Shown piece after piece: positions 46,121-59,039 of a stretch of 64,000 nt of DNA. This DNA is from Magicicada septendecula. Lineage: Eukaryota > Arthropoda > Insecta > Hemiptera > Cicadidae. Numbering within the stretch: the stretch's first letter is position 1; each line of letters opens with the position of its first letter. The notes beneath the pieces were generated by a model, which ran no database searches, was not told where the DNA came from, and saw only the letters and a list, made by a program, of their open reading frames with translations. The stretch lies in assembly GCA_034769895.1 (NCBI GenBank), contig CM068367.1, forward strand, positions 86,915,654 through 86,979,653, in the 5' to 3' direction. The position numbers were made by a program, and so were the translations under genes.

Positions 46121-46989
46121 TAACCAATTTATAATTAATAAACGAAAGAATAAAGACATTGAAAAGACATTTTTAAAATTTAAAAATAAAGAAAATTTGT
46201 GTCAAATGTAGATAGAGATAATAGAATATAATTTAAATTTAGTAAGAATTTTCTTTGATGATGAACAATTAATTTAAAGTAAATTTAAATCATTGCTTGG
46301 ATGATTGACGATTAATGTAATAAATTTAAATTTTCATTTAAAGCGTGTAAAGTAATCAGTGAGTAATATTACACGCAATGTATAAAGTAACGTAGTTGGA
46401 AGTATAGAAGAAGACTAACAATTCTATTAGTCAATTTAAAATTTTATAAAGCATTAAGATGTATGCAATGCATAGAGTAATGTAATAAAGAAAAAATATA
46501 TAAAGCAAAGAAAACAAGACTGCAAATAAAGCACACAGTCAGACTGAGCGTCGAGAAATTTTAGAGTAACAAATAAATGTTTAACATAGATTTTTGTGAG
46601 TATAGTATATAAGATTCATTTTGTGATGAATGTACTGCAACAAAGAAGCGTTTAAACAAATTATAATGAATATTTTATGGCGAAGTAAATGCTATTTAAA
46701 AAAAAAACTTATAATTTCTTTTGAATAAATTAATGAAAACATGTTACAATTTAAAAATGACTACTCTTATTATGATTACACCCAAACCCCAAATTATACA
46801 TACACGTTATCAGTAATGTTGTATGAGCTATACCACTACACAATTTAGGTTACATTAAATTGGTAATTTGTAACGTTGTTTATTTTTTGGCGTCCCAAGA
46901 ACGTGGGGCTCCTCAAACACAAAAAAATTTGTATTTGCAACCTGTATACACAAAATATACCGTTGTAATATATATATATATTATTATTA
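46121..46989. other. AT-rich; isolated PBS-like remnant at 46886-46915
   Basis: The only non-AT feature is TTTGGCGTCCC followed by AACGTGGGGCTC at about 46886-46915. It resembles the tRNA-Lys type primer-binding site of LTR elements. It is a fossil trace with nothing else of the element readable beside it. Confidence 0.35.
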
Positions 46990-47138
46990 TTGGAAAGCCA
47001 GGTTGACGGAAGGGAGACGGCACTAGCTGTAGCAACCCTATTATATATATGCAGAGTTGCTACACAGATATATATTATATATATAATAGGGTTGCTACAG
47101 CTAGTGCCGTCTCCCTTCCTTCAACCTGGCTTTCCAAT
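46990..47138. repeat. Palindrome made of two LINE 3' ends, tail to tail
   Basis: TTGGAAAGCCAGGTTG… at 46990-47050 is mirrored at 47077-47138 over about 60 bases with about one mismatch. Both arms end in (TA)n toward the centre. The right arm is the 3'UTR of the minus-strand LINE at 47.15-47.55 kb (GGAAAGCC…GGGAGACGGCACTAGC, then a TA-rich tail). The left arm is therefore the plus-oriented 3' end of a second copy, so the two tails face each other. Confidence 0.85.
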
Positions 47139-47550
47139 TCTCCCGATGTTCCTATTGTCCTTCCTCAAGTCCTATACGTTGCATAGATTCATCCACTTCG
47201 TCCCTCCAAGATCTTCTCGGTCTTCCCGTTTTTCTCCTTCCTAATGGACTCCATTCCGTCACTTTGTTGATCCACCTATTTTGTGCTCTCCGGACATGAC
47301 CGTACCACACCAATCTTTTTTCTTCGATGAAGTCAATTACACTTCTTTCTGTTTCCATTCTTCTTTTGATCTCCTCGTTTGTTAGTCGGTCTCCTCTCGT
47401 TATTCCACAGCTCCTCCTCCAATATTCCATCTCCGCTGCAAGAATCTTTCTTTCATTCTTTTTGTTAATAACCCATACTTCCGCTGCATAAACTGATAAG
47501 ATATAGAACCGATTTATGTGGGCTATATGTGTGACCAATAACATTAACAC
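47139..47550 (-). mobile_element. LINE fragment, RT C-terminal region, intact frame of 132 codons
   Basis: The minus frame 47550-47152 reads SVYAAEVWVINKKNERKILA, AEMEYWRRSCGITRGDRLTN, EEIKRRMETERSVIDFIEEK, RLVWYGHVRRAQNRWINKVT, EWSPLGRRKTGRPRRSWRDE and VDESMQRIGLEEGQ-stop. Y-x-x-E-x-W, A-A-E-M-x-Y-x-R-R-x-x-G-x-T-R-x-D-R, N-E-E-I, W-Y-G-H-V-R-R and G-R-R-x-x-G-R-P-R-R-S-W are all present without a break, so this is one of the youngest LINE copies here, cut at its 5' side after the palm. Family mate: 1471-1698. Confidence 0.93.
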
Positions 47551-48518
47551 AAAACACGTTTTGTTTTTTGTCAGAGCTACGAAAGAGTTGTATTTATCTA
47601 CGTAAACAAACCATAAAATTATTTACTACCAATACAGATTTAGTGTAAGAATAATCAATGAGATGAGTTACGCTTACATTAAATTGATAATACGGAATAC
47701 TAAGTTTATGTGAACGTAAATGAAACTCGTTTTCAAAACAATTACCAGAGAGTGTATATCCTTGTTCAGGTTAGAAAAACTTGATCAAATTTTTTCCGGC
47801 AGAGAGGCTGCCTTGCGCAGATTAAACCCATGACTCTTGGCGAAGTAACGAGTTTATCCTCTTTCATTGTTTGAAAGGTGAAGGCACCACATTTCTTGGA
47901 AACGTCCAATAAAATCGTGACATAAATTTCACAGAAGCGCTTATACAGAGATAAGAACGACAGGGGTAGAAAGGGGAGCGGGCGGGAGGCGTAAGAGAAA
48001 ACAACACGGACATCAATCGATGGCACAGAGCCGGACTTTATCCGACGAAATCTTTGTTGTTATCAAACGCGCGCTACAAACGTGAATGGTCTTTGAACAT
48101 TCTCTTCACGACTTTTTTTAGGCGGCTTTTAGAAAAATTATTTTCTCCTCCTCCCCTTCGTTGACTTCACGTAAAATATGTTGTACATTTATAAGCCGTG
48201 ATTTAATGGAAATGAAATTAATTTTGTATTACTGCAATATATCACTATAATTAAAACACGACCGGTAATTTCATGTCGTTGATATTTTTTTAATTACCTC
48301 AAGTTATCTGTTAAAGACCACTTATAAGGATATATCGTTAGAATATTACCGCTATTTATTATTCTCTAGTGATTCACTATTGTTGTTATGGAATACCCGT
48401 GCACTCGTAAACGTATTACAAGAGGGGTAACGAAAAACTTTACTCGTCCAGTTTTTTAGATTAATAGCAGATTCTTTATTGGTACCTAAGGCTTTTACCG
48501 GCCGGCGCCAACTCCGTT
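47551..48518. other. No gene recognised
   Basis: Mixed composition. A minus frame at 47766-48026 (86 codons) includes a GC-rich patch but no motif. Confidence 0.4.
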
Positions 48519-48853
48519 GAATTTAATTAACTTCTCTCCGGGCTATTAGGTCATAGTCCACCACTGCCGCAATTAACAGACGTTTCGGCGTCACCGTTGG
48601 AGGCCACCTTCAGTGTAAAACGACTCGAGAACTGGTACGGATCTTCACCAGTTAACCACGGTACTGTGGCAAAAGATTGATGTGGTTAAGATGTGGCAAT
48701 GTTTTGCCCCCAGTACTGTGGTTAACTGGTTAAGATCCGTACCAGTTCTCAAGTCGTTTTACACTGAAGATGGTCTCCAACGGTGGGGCCGAAACGACTG
48801 TACATTGTGAAGTAGCGGACCACGGCATAATAGCTCGGAGAGAAGTCAATTCT
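48519..48853. repeat. 335-bp palindrome with PLE-type hairpin motif in both arms
   Basis: Left arm about 48519-48674, right arm about 48702-48853, similar at roughly nine bases in ten. Each arm holds, pointing outward, CTGAAGA (or its variant), a GGTC…GGCC-like stem and GAAACG (48764-48796 plus; 48581-48613 minus), then GGACCACGGC…AATAGC(C/T)CGG near the outer end. Inside lie GTAAAACGACT and GGTTAACTGGT words. The same outer wording is seen at 14.8 and 55.5 kb. The structure suits two element termini joined head to head. Confidence 0.88.
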
Positions 48854-50072
48854 ATTTCAACAGAATAGACTCTTAGACTCTTATTTTAGCGTGTGATCGT
48901 TGTAATTCGGTCACTACAGTTTATCACATAACTGAAGGTTTGTTGCAAATCATTCAACAAATTGGAAAGAATTTTTTAACCATTGCTTGATTATTTAATG
49001 AGTAGGCTTATATAATTCGCTACTGTTGTATCCCGTTTAATGTCATATTTATCCAGTTTTTTAAGATTTGCTCATCTAAAGTTATCGAAATTTGGAAAAA
49101 TGAATACCAACGAATAATAATAATAATGCCTGTAACGTTATAATATACAACACATTGGAGGCAGTTGCAAAAGCTGGAATAAACTTTGTCTGGAAGGAAT
49201 TTTGTCTTCCTTCAAGTATTAGGAAAAATCTTTTCAAAGTAGCATGTTAACGTCTACTGTTTTATCTTCTCCTTATTTTCTGCATTTTTATATTTAAGTA
49301 TCTTGCCTGTTTCGACTAATCGTATCGATTCTATTAAATGAACAACAGTTACTCTCAGCATCAGCAACCGTTGTCTAAGATTTTGTTTTTAAAAATGACG
49401 CATAAAACACGAGAATTAATTATTAAGTTAACACACTGCTGCAGAAAATTACTTACTATCTGTTTTATATCACAAAGTACGTTTACAGGTGGTATTTACC
49501 TGTAACAGAAAGATACAGACGTTTCAATACGTGAGAGAACAATACAGTGCAATTTAATGTTATGTATTTAGATAATACACAGATGAATTCATGACAATAA
49601 CAAGTTGATAATTTGTACCTCACAATTATATGCTTATGTAACTCATAATTTTAAGATAAATTGTAAGTTTGTAACAGTTATCAAATAATACTTACAAATA
49701 TAATGTTACTTTATTTGGTAATCCTAGAATAAGATTAACTTCGGCACAGAGATGCATAAAGACAATATTGTTTGCGGGTGAATAAACAGTTATAAAGACA
49801 GAAGATGACCTACAATGTTCAACGCGCAGTTTTAGCCTTCCATATAGGTAAGGATTACAGTTTAAGATTACAGCACTGGTTTTCAACTTATACAAATAGA
49901 AGCGCTTGAATCCACAAATGAATCTCAGGAACCTACCGGCGGGCGGCGGTCCCCATAATAAGCCATCAATTTTCGAAAAGTAACGTAAAATTAAAAAAGG
50001 ATATATTTAATTGTAAATAGGTAAAAAGAAGTAATATACACAATTAAAATATTTTATTACATATATTTAACA
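48854..50072. other. No gene recognised
   Basis: AT-rich with a small (AAT)n at about 49115-49127. A 67-codon minus frame at 49692-49895 has no motif. Confidence 0.45.
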
Positions 50073-50222
50073 GTTGGATGACACAAGGCTAGTGAAAAAG
50101 GCTCGAGGCAGCCAACCAAACACCAAGAGGGGCATTGGTCGGGCGAGGAAGAGGTGGAGTGACAGCATGTAGGACCGTTGTTATAGAACAGGACAGAGTT
50201 AACAAGGATGTTAAAGAAGAAG
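50073..50222 (+). mobile_element. LINE 3' end, 150-bp copy of the 11.6-13.0 kb family
   Basis: The plus strand reads LDDTRLVKKARGSQPNTKRG, IGRARKRWSDSM-stop, then ACCGTTGTTATAGAACAGG, the same 3'UTR as at 12.67 and 12.89 kb, ending in AAAGAAGAAG. It is a severely 5'-truncated but otherwise unbroken copy of about 35 codons plus the 3'UTR, with a 4-base deletion in the UTR (GAGTTAACAAGG). Confidence 0.92.
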
Positions 50223-50823
50223 ATCTTTAACAGTACAATATTTCTTATTCCAGTATAATAATAATAACGATGATGAAGATATAACAAACATATTAACATT
50301 ACATTGTATATTCACTACAAATCAAAGACGAAACATCGAACAAGCGCGTTTGTTTTGTCTAGCCGAGACATAGAAGAAAATAAAGTCCAATTATTATATA
50401 AATTCTTAAATAAAGTCCCATAGAGAAGTGTGGAGAAGGCCATCAGCTTGTAGAACTTCAGGCGTGTTTATTTACTCGTTGATTTTAAGAGTTCTCCTGA
50501 TGGTACCACACATATGGTTGAACTTGTGCAGCTTCTTCACCACGTCATATTAAACTTTTGCCCCGAGTTAATTACAATTTCGTTACCCTACAACTACATC
50601 TCGCGTACTCCTTTTGAGTTTATTAACTTTGTCCAAGTCGATACCAACTGTTTTTCGTCACATATCATTCGTACTCCTAGCCTGTACATCTGTGTTTTAT
50701 GTAGCCTACGTTTACGTAATCTCGTCTCAGTTTCTCTAAATGGCTAAATTATTTAATAGCCATGGACTCGAGTGCTGTTACGTTATCGTCTTCGTTCTTA
50801 CAATAATATGTTTGAGTTTCACT
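50223..50823. other. No gene recognised
   Basis: Mixed composition. A 77-codon plus frame at 50514-50747 has no motif. Confidence 0.4.
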
Positions 50824-50884
50824 GATACTATTTCCTTAGCAATTAGGCCTATAGGTTATTCTTAGTGCATACACAATGTCTGTC
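50824..50884. repeat. Left direct repeat flanking a LINE (candidate target-site duplication)
   Basis: GATACTATTTCC(T/C)(T/C)AGCAATTA and TTAGTGCATACACAA(T/C)GTC words match 51517-51577 in the same order at about 85%. The LINE tail starts directly after this copy. Confidence 0.75.
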
Positions 50885-51516
50885 TTCTTCTTTTCTTCTT
50901 CGTCTACTTCTTCTTATCTGGCGTTACACCTTTTGGTGGGCTTTAGTCTCCTCAACAAAACTCCTCCATGCTGCCCTGGTCTGCGCCTTTCCTCTCCACT
51001 CTCTGATTCCCATGCCAGCAAGGTTTTCTACTACACCATCCAACCATCTCATCCTACGTCTAGTAGTATACAATCTTCCCTTCAGCATTCTTTTAGGCAT
51101 TCTTCTAACAGACGTTCTTTTCACATGTCCCAGCCAACGCAATCTCTGTGGTTTGATGAATTTCACTATGTAGTTCACTATGATTTGGCGAATTTCCATC
51201 CATGAGAGCCTGTAGTTCATTGTTGTTGCGTATTCTCCGACTGCCTTCTTCTCTTACTGGACCATAAATTTTACGCAACATTTTGCGCTCAAATGATTTT
51301 GAAGCAGTTTTGTCATGCTCTGTAAAAGTCCACACCTCAGTATGTCCATATACAACAACTGGTCGCACAAGAGAATAACATACGTAAGTTTTATACCTGT
51401 TGTAACAAGATTGATTTTAAAGATGTTAATATTTGCAAAGCAGGCTCTATTGTCTACTTGTATCTTTTCTTTTATACTCATCCTAATGTTATTATCATTT
51501 GATATCAAGGCGCCTA
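50885..51516 (-). mobile_element. LINE (RTE-like wording), RT post-palm to C-terminus with flanking direct repeats
   Basis: On the minus strand from the right: YLGALISNDNNIRMSIKEKI, then RPVVVYGHTEVWTFTEHDKT, ASKSFERKMLRKIYGPVREE, GSRRIRNNNELQALMDG, a frame change, IRQIIVNYIVKFIKPQRLRW, LGHVKRTSVRRMPKRMLKGR, RMRWLDGVVENLAGMGIREW and WRSFVEETKAHQKV-stop, then a CTT-rich (minus GAA) tail. Y-L-G-x-L-I-x-x-x-N, F-E-R-K-x-L-R-x-I-Y-G-P-V, R-L-x-W-L-G-H-V and R-x-R-W-L-D-x-V are typical of RTE-type LINE ends. About two frame changes are present. The 5' break lies against the right direct repeat and the tail against the left one. Confidence 0.93.
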
Positions 51517-51577
51517 GATACTATTTCCTCAGCAATTACGCCACATGTTATTGTTAGTGCATACACAACGTCAGTCT
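51517..51577. repeat. Right direct repeat flanking the LINE
   Basis: See 50824-50884. The match starts at GATACTATTTCC and ends at about GTCAGTCT. The LINE is cut off immediately to its left. Confidence 0.75.
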
Positions 51578-52256
51578 ACCTCTAGTTATACATAGGCTAT
51601 ACATTACTCTTGTTACACTGAGTCTACCTCTAAATACTGCCACCATCCAACACACAATTCTCTTGACGTCAGTTTTCAAATAAAATTCAAAAATGAAAAG
51701 TAATTGTACTATAAAGATATCAATACTGCACCACAGGAGTATTACAAGGCACAAAAGAGACATTAAACATGAGAACAGAACGTACTTTGACTGTCGTTAA
51801 TCATCCATTAAAAAACAACGTAATAATTCACGTTTAGCGAAACTCCGGGAAGCCGAAACAAAAACATTCACACAGACACACACCAACAGTAGCAGCGGAA
51901 CGAGACTGGCGTGCCTTCAATAAAGATATGGAATCTACAACATTTCTATAGCGAGAAGCTCACTTTATTTTCTATGACAGGTAGCTGTTTATTTAACATC
52001 TCAACCTGTCTCCCACTCTCTTCTTGTTGCCTCCACTCAAAAGTACTCTCACTCTAAATGTGTGCATAGACTGGATTCTTATAAATGGAACGTAAAAATA
52101 CCTGGCATTTGTACATACTGTACATGAATAATATTCATAATCACTCGCGTTACGATTGTTATTTAAATTAATAATAAACAATATTTTATTACATTTTTGT
52201 AAACAACAATGTATTTTTATTGTTTATACAATGTTCCGACATTCCTAAATTATATA
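51578..52256. other. No gene recognised
   Basis: The phrase GTCTACCTCTA occurs twice within 60 bases (about 51573 and 51621). Otherwise AT-rich with frames that carry no motif. Confidence 0.4.
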
Positions 52257-53295
52257 CAGAAAATTACAGAAAATAAAAATTTGTTGAACTTATCAAATAA
52301 AATCATTTTAGTTGCTATAAATTATAGAGTTTATAAACGTTAAAAGGTCTATTCGAAAAAGACCTAACATTTTGAACGTGGCCAGTAGCCACATACATCG
52401 CGGCTAGATATAGTTTTAGACAACAAACTGCCAACTCTTCCGTTCCGCTATGATAATCTGTCTTTCGCTGGACTGACCATATGCACAAACTTTCTCTGGC
52501 ATTATTGCCAAAGCGACAAAGAAAGATTTCGAAAACTAACGCACGTGTTTATGAACTTTTGCTACAAATTTGATGTAATAAACTTTACACAGACATTACG
52601 GTTCTTTAACCAAGCAAACAGTGGAAAAGATTGAATGAACATAACGTACAATAAAGAAAATATACAACAAAATCATACGTTCGCGATTATAAAAATACTT
52701 CTTATTGTACAAATATAAAGTTTTATAGAAACTGTTAATAATAGGAAAAAGACTAATTAGGACTATAATGGTTACAGACCACACAGCAGTGAGGTTACCC
52801 GATTCGGATGGGTAAAGTTGAGACAGGGGTCAGGATTTTCAAGTACCTGTATAGTGCAGTTTCAGAAGATGGAAGATCTATTGTTGGCATTAAAACTAGT
52901 ACAGCTAACTTAAAAGGTGACCTTCATGAAAAAGAGAGGACACGCTGGTACTGAGACCAGGCATATTCATAAAATCTTTTGTCTGGATTTTGGTTCCGGT
53001 ATGATTCTTCAACATGAAATATGCAGGAACCGAATACATTCCTTTGAGATATGGCGTTGAAAGAGGGTGCACGGTAGCTCACGGTTGAATTGAGCAAGCA
53101 CGCTGATGAGTTATTTAAACTGTTAAATTATTATAAAGCATTGCCAAGAGGAAACGCCGACGGTGGGGCACTTAATTAGCGTAATAGTAGCTGTATCACT
53201 ACGATACTAGAGGGAAAATCATTGCAGGAATTGGTAGGGAAAGACCCAGGATAAAAAAATTGCTGCAGAAGTTGGCTTAAGGAACTTTAGAAAAA
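52257..53295 (+). repeat. 1.1-kb composite repeat, copy 2, with a LINE C-terminal region
   Basis: Copy of 37816-38912 in the same orientation. It shares CCGATTCGGATGGGTAAAG, then GTTGAGACAGGGGTCAGG, the DGRS-x-V-x-x-I-K LINE words and the KRKRR/GHLI-like end. It is somewhat shorter through small deletions and lacks the (TA)n at the left edge. The LINE reading starts at about 52810. It is dead, with several breaks. Confidence 0.88.
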
Positions 53296-55570
<2,275 letters not shown>

Positions 55571-55640
55571 AAGTTTCGGCAGTGCCATCGACTGGCATCA
55601 TCAGTGACCACAGTACTGTGGTTAAGGCTGAATAAAGCAG

Positions 55641-56269
55641 TAGTTTCTATGGAAATATTTCCTTTCAAAAACGATTTTAAATATGGATCTTAGAACATAG
55701 AAGTCATGTATGGTTCTCCATACCGATGTTTCAACTGACCCTCGTAAATACTTTTTTTTTTTTTTACTTTTAAGCTATAACTTGTTTGATTCTAAAAGAT
55801 TTTTTCTTCGTTAAAGTTGCATTAGCCTTTCTATCGTCTCTGTGCCACTCCTACGTCCTGTCGCAGATAAAAAATGGGTGTATTTACCTTTACACTTAAA
55901 TACAGGCTTTAAATAATGATTTACAGATTACTTGTCTAAGACAATAAATCGACTTACTTAATGCTACGTTCATCCTTCGATAAGATAATGGATATTACAT
56001 AACTGATCAGACAGTGGTTGTTTGCTAAGTCGTAGGAGTACGTATATGGGAGACGCGTAGGAGAGCATAGGCTATAGTCAATTACGCTAGCGTATTATTC
56101 AGCTGTTTATCATCCCACGTGGACAGATTGAATGTCTAGATTACGCGAACTATCGTTCACTATGTACAGAGTGAGTCAATAGTGCAGCCGTAAGACACGA
56201 CAGCGAAAATGAAGAAATTATCTTTACAATGTTACGGATTCAGTATGTAATTATGCCTACCTCTTCTAC
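55641..56269. other. No recognisable feature
   Basis: AT-rich with a T-run at about 55751-55764 and no open frame of interest. Confidence 0.45.
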
Positions 56270-56945
56270 TGCTTTCTTCTTCTTCTTCCTCTTTGCAAGT
56301 ATAAGGCCCAAAGCCTATTACGTTGTATATTATTACAAGTGATCTCCTCATCTATTCATCGGCCGTCCCAGACTTCTTCTGTCTTTAGGTATATATTTTG
56401 CACTCACCTGTGGTATTCTTGTCGGATCCATACGTTCTACGTGATCAAACCATTTCTGCCTATATTTCCTCACCATGTCGGACACTGATCGGACAGCTAA
56501 CTCGGATAATCGGATAATGACGAATGCCCTCATATCGTTTCCTATATATATATCCTGGTACACCCGGCTACTGGTCTAAGGAATCACATCTCTGCACCTT
56601 GCAGTCGACTTTCATGTGCAGTTACTGTCCATATTTCACTACCATATAGACAGCTTGGAATAGACATCATCGTGTAAAAATTTAATAACGTCTCTTGCCT
56701 AACTTTACTGCTTAAGTTACGCTTGATAGTACCATTAATCCCATTAAAGCGTTCTATATTATTCCATACACCAACCTCCCCAAGATATGATACATTGCAT
56801 CCTAAGAAATTAAACGATGAAACTTGTTCAATAGTTCTATTTTCAACAACTATTTTTGTACTTTTTGGAAATGCTCCACAAAAAGCCATTACTTTAGATT
56901 TTTCAACAGATAAAATTACATTTTCTACTGTTTTATGGGCAGGTA
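56270..56945 (-). mobile_element. LINE, RT post-palm to C-terminus, nearly open
   Basis: Minus strand from the right: VENVILSVEKSKVMAFCGAF, PKSTKIVVENRTIEQVSSFN, FLGCNVSYLGEVGVWNNIER, FNGINGTIKRNLSSKVRQET, LLNFYTMMSIPSCLYGSEIW, TVTAHESRLQGAEM, a stop, FLRPVAG, then VRKYRQKWFDHVERMDPTRI, PQVSAKYIPKDRRSLGRP and an AAG-rich tail (plus CTTCTTCTTCTTCC at 56275). K-x-K-V-M-A-F-x-G, E-Q-V-S-x-F-x-F-L-G-C-x-V-x-Y and Y-G-S-E-x-W are typical of a well-populated arthropod LINE group. One stop after GAEM and few other breaks make it a relatively young copy. It is cut 5' at the palm. Confidence 0.93.
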
Positions 56946-57514
56946 TTGGGGCTTGGTATTATCTCGACTAGCTTTCAGCGTCTACAACTTTTATAAGGAG
57001 AGGATAGTCAGAAAAGGACAAAGGCGATATTACATTCGATACACTATTGAAACTCAAAGTATTTGTCCAGTGTGCTTTCCCTGTTTGTACCAAATTGCAC
57101 TATTACAAAACATAGCCAGCTTTAAAGTCATACAAGGAGTTACTGGTACAATAACGATGTAAGTAATTTGACTGAGAGGTAAGACAAGATACGAGTGAGA
57201 TAGACAGAGACGTATAGAGGGCAACATTGCTCGTTTGGAATAATAATGAACAATAAATAATAATAAAAAGAAACACGTGCTCTCCTGTTTACGGACTTTC
57301 GAAATATTTTTATCATAGAACAAAAATCATAGAAAGGTATTGGAAAACACAGGATATGTAGAGTATTTTGGAATACTAGCAATGACACTTGGTACTAGCA
57401 GTAACAATCACCATAGTTGCTTATAAACCTGTAACACTTTGGCTGTCGCTGTATGCAGTAAGGGAGTGTAGATAAGTGTGATGAAAAACCTCAGAAAGGA
57501 ACAGGACACAAGAG
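56946..57514. other. No gene recognised
   Basis: Frames at 56935-57162 plus and 57054-57388 minus have no motif. AT-rich. Confidence 0.4.
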
Positions 57515-57785
57515 CGTACAAGATAATAAAGTGGATATTAGAAAGATGATATACAATGCTTAGGCCACCTAGAACAGATGGATGATCAGCGTATGCAAAA
57601 GAAAATCCTGAGGGCGCAATTCTATACAAACTGATATAGGGGCCGACCTAGGATAAAATTTTGGGCGATGACCTGGAAGATCTAAGGAGAATGGGTGTGA
57701 CGGATTACGCTGAGATGGCAGATAATCAGGTCTCGTTTTTAAGGCCGGATCAGATGAGCAATGACTGTTCACCTAGGGAAATCTG
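57515..57785 (+). mobile_element. LINE fragment (RTE-like wording), C-terminal tail
   Basis: Plus-strand pieces: IKWILERCIQCLGHLEQMDD, QRMQKKILRAQFYTN, a stop, YRGRPRIKFWA, then in shifted frames DDLEDLRRMGVTDYAEMADN and QVSFLRPDQMSND. L-G-H-L-E-x-M-D-D, Y-R-G-R-P-R-I-x-x-W and D-L-R-R-M-G-V match the 61.5 kb copy (LGHLEWM, GRPRIRWLDDVLEDLRRMDM). Two or more frame changes are present. Confidence 0.85.
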
Positions 57786-57910
57786 AATATATAATCCGTA
57801 AAAGGTAGGAGGGACACAGAATGAGTTGGATACTTTAATATAGGCAGTCTGAATGCATGAAAAGTAGACGAAGGGAAGACAAAACATGAGCATGCTTTTA
57901 TTTTGATCAA
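57786..57910. other. Spacer
   Basis: A short unassigned stretch leads into the left end of the mariner copy; TTTGATCAAAAAGT is echoed at the boundary. Confidence 0.4.
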
Positions 57911-58754
57911 AAAGTTTGATCAAAAAGTTCGTCCAATTTTGTAATTTCCACCGCTAGAAGTGTCCAATTAAAAACTTGTTTTAATGTAATGTTGGTACCC
58001 ATGTTAGTGACAATCGTCTACAATTTAGCCCTATTTGATGCATAGCTAATTGAATAAGTCGTCTTTAGGTGTATTAGGAGATATTTTGTCATTCTACAAT
58101 GCAAAATTGATAAACGTGGATTAAATTTTGTGTAAACTGTGAGATAAAATGCTTTGTACTGCTGTGCGTAAACAACCGGTTTACAAACTTCAAAGACTGT
58201 CGTAAATGAGTTGAAGATCGTAGTTGTCAGATGAAGATTATGTTTTTGTGTTCCAGGAAATTTCATCACTAGGCGCATTAGTAAATAAAGAGTACTATTA
58301 GGACATTTTATGAAGCTATTCGTAGAAAACAGCCAGATTCAAGAAAGAATAATTTATGAAAACTGCAGCCCGTTAATGCTCTGGACGCACGTCATTGCTT
58401 GTTAAGAATTTTGCCAGGCTAGGCAAACGAAAACGTCATAATGACGAGATTTTGAACAACCGTCGTATTCACAATATGTGTCTTAAAGCGATCTTGCCTA
58501 CTCCCAATAGTGATAATTTCCACCAAATGACAACGTTTTGCAATCGTTTTCGTGAAACGAAAATCACTAAGCGAGCTCAAGGCTGTACCAAAAAGTGCAT
58601 GCTTCAAATACTTTGAAGACTACAAAACGGCTAGTTTAATCGTGTTATATTCGACTTTGAAGGGGGCAGTATACGTGCCAAAGTGCACTTAGGGGGCATA
58701 ACGTTTTTTAAATGAACATGAAATGCGTGAACTTTCTGATCAAACCTCGTATTA
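57911..58754 (+). mobile_element. mariner-family DNA transposon, shortened and decayed, inverted ends present
   Basis: AGTTTGATCAAAAAGTTC at 57911-57928 is mirrored by GAACTTTCTGATCAAACCTC at about 58728-58747, then GTA, matching the (T)ACGAGGT-x-T-x-x-x-CA-x-AAAGTT ends of one mariner group. Inside, the plus strand has IKFCVN (cf. the N-terminal I-K-F-C-V-K-L-G-K) near 58110. Near 58340-58400 a reading AIRRKQPDSRKNN with LQPVNALDARHCLL replaces the usual A-x-R-R-K-R-P-x-x-x-x-x-N / H-H-D-N-A-P-A-H block around the second catalytic Asp. KKCMLQ follows near the end. At about 845 bp it is shorter than a full mariner (about 1.3 kb), so internal deletion is likely. It belongs to a different mariner group from the 22.5 kb copy. 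Confidence 0.72.
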
Positions 58755-59039
58755 TCTTTTCTTCTTTATGTTACTAAAGAAGTATGCTGTATATTCTTAC
58801 GATCGCAGCCGTCAACAAGTGACGAAAACGCTTAACAACAACCTGCTATGTTTGTAAGCTGTTTTGGTTTCATAAAATGTTGATATTATTCAAAGTGCGC
58901 GTTTTCTTTCCTATTCACAAGATAGGGATGGCCTAGTTTCTCTACACTCGTCGAGTACCTCTCTCATCTCAGCTAGAAGAAGGGGTCAGAAGAAGTCTTC
59001 CAGAATGATAAATTAACCAAGATAACAGAAAAACAAATT
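58755..59039. other. No recognisable feature
   Basis: Unassigned mixed DNA between the mariner copy and a GC-rich island. Confidence 0.4.
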
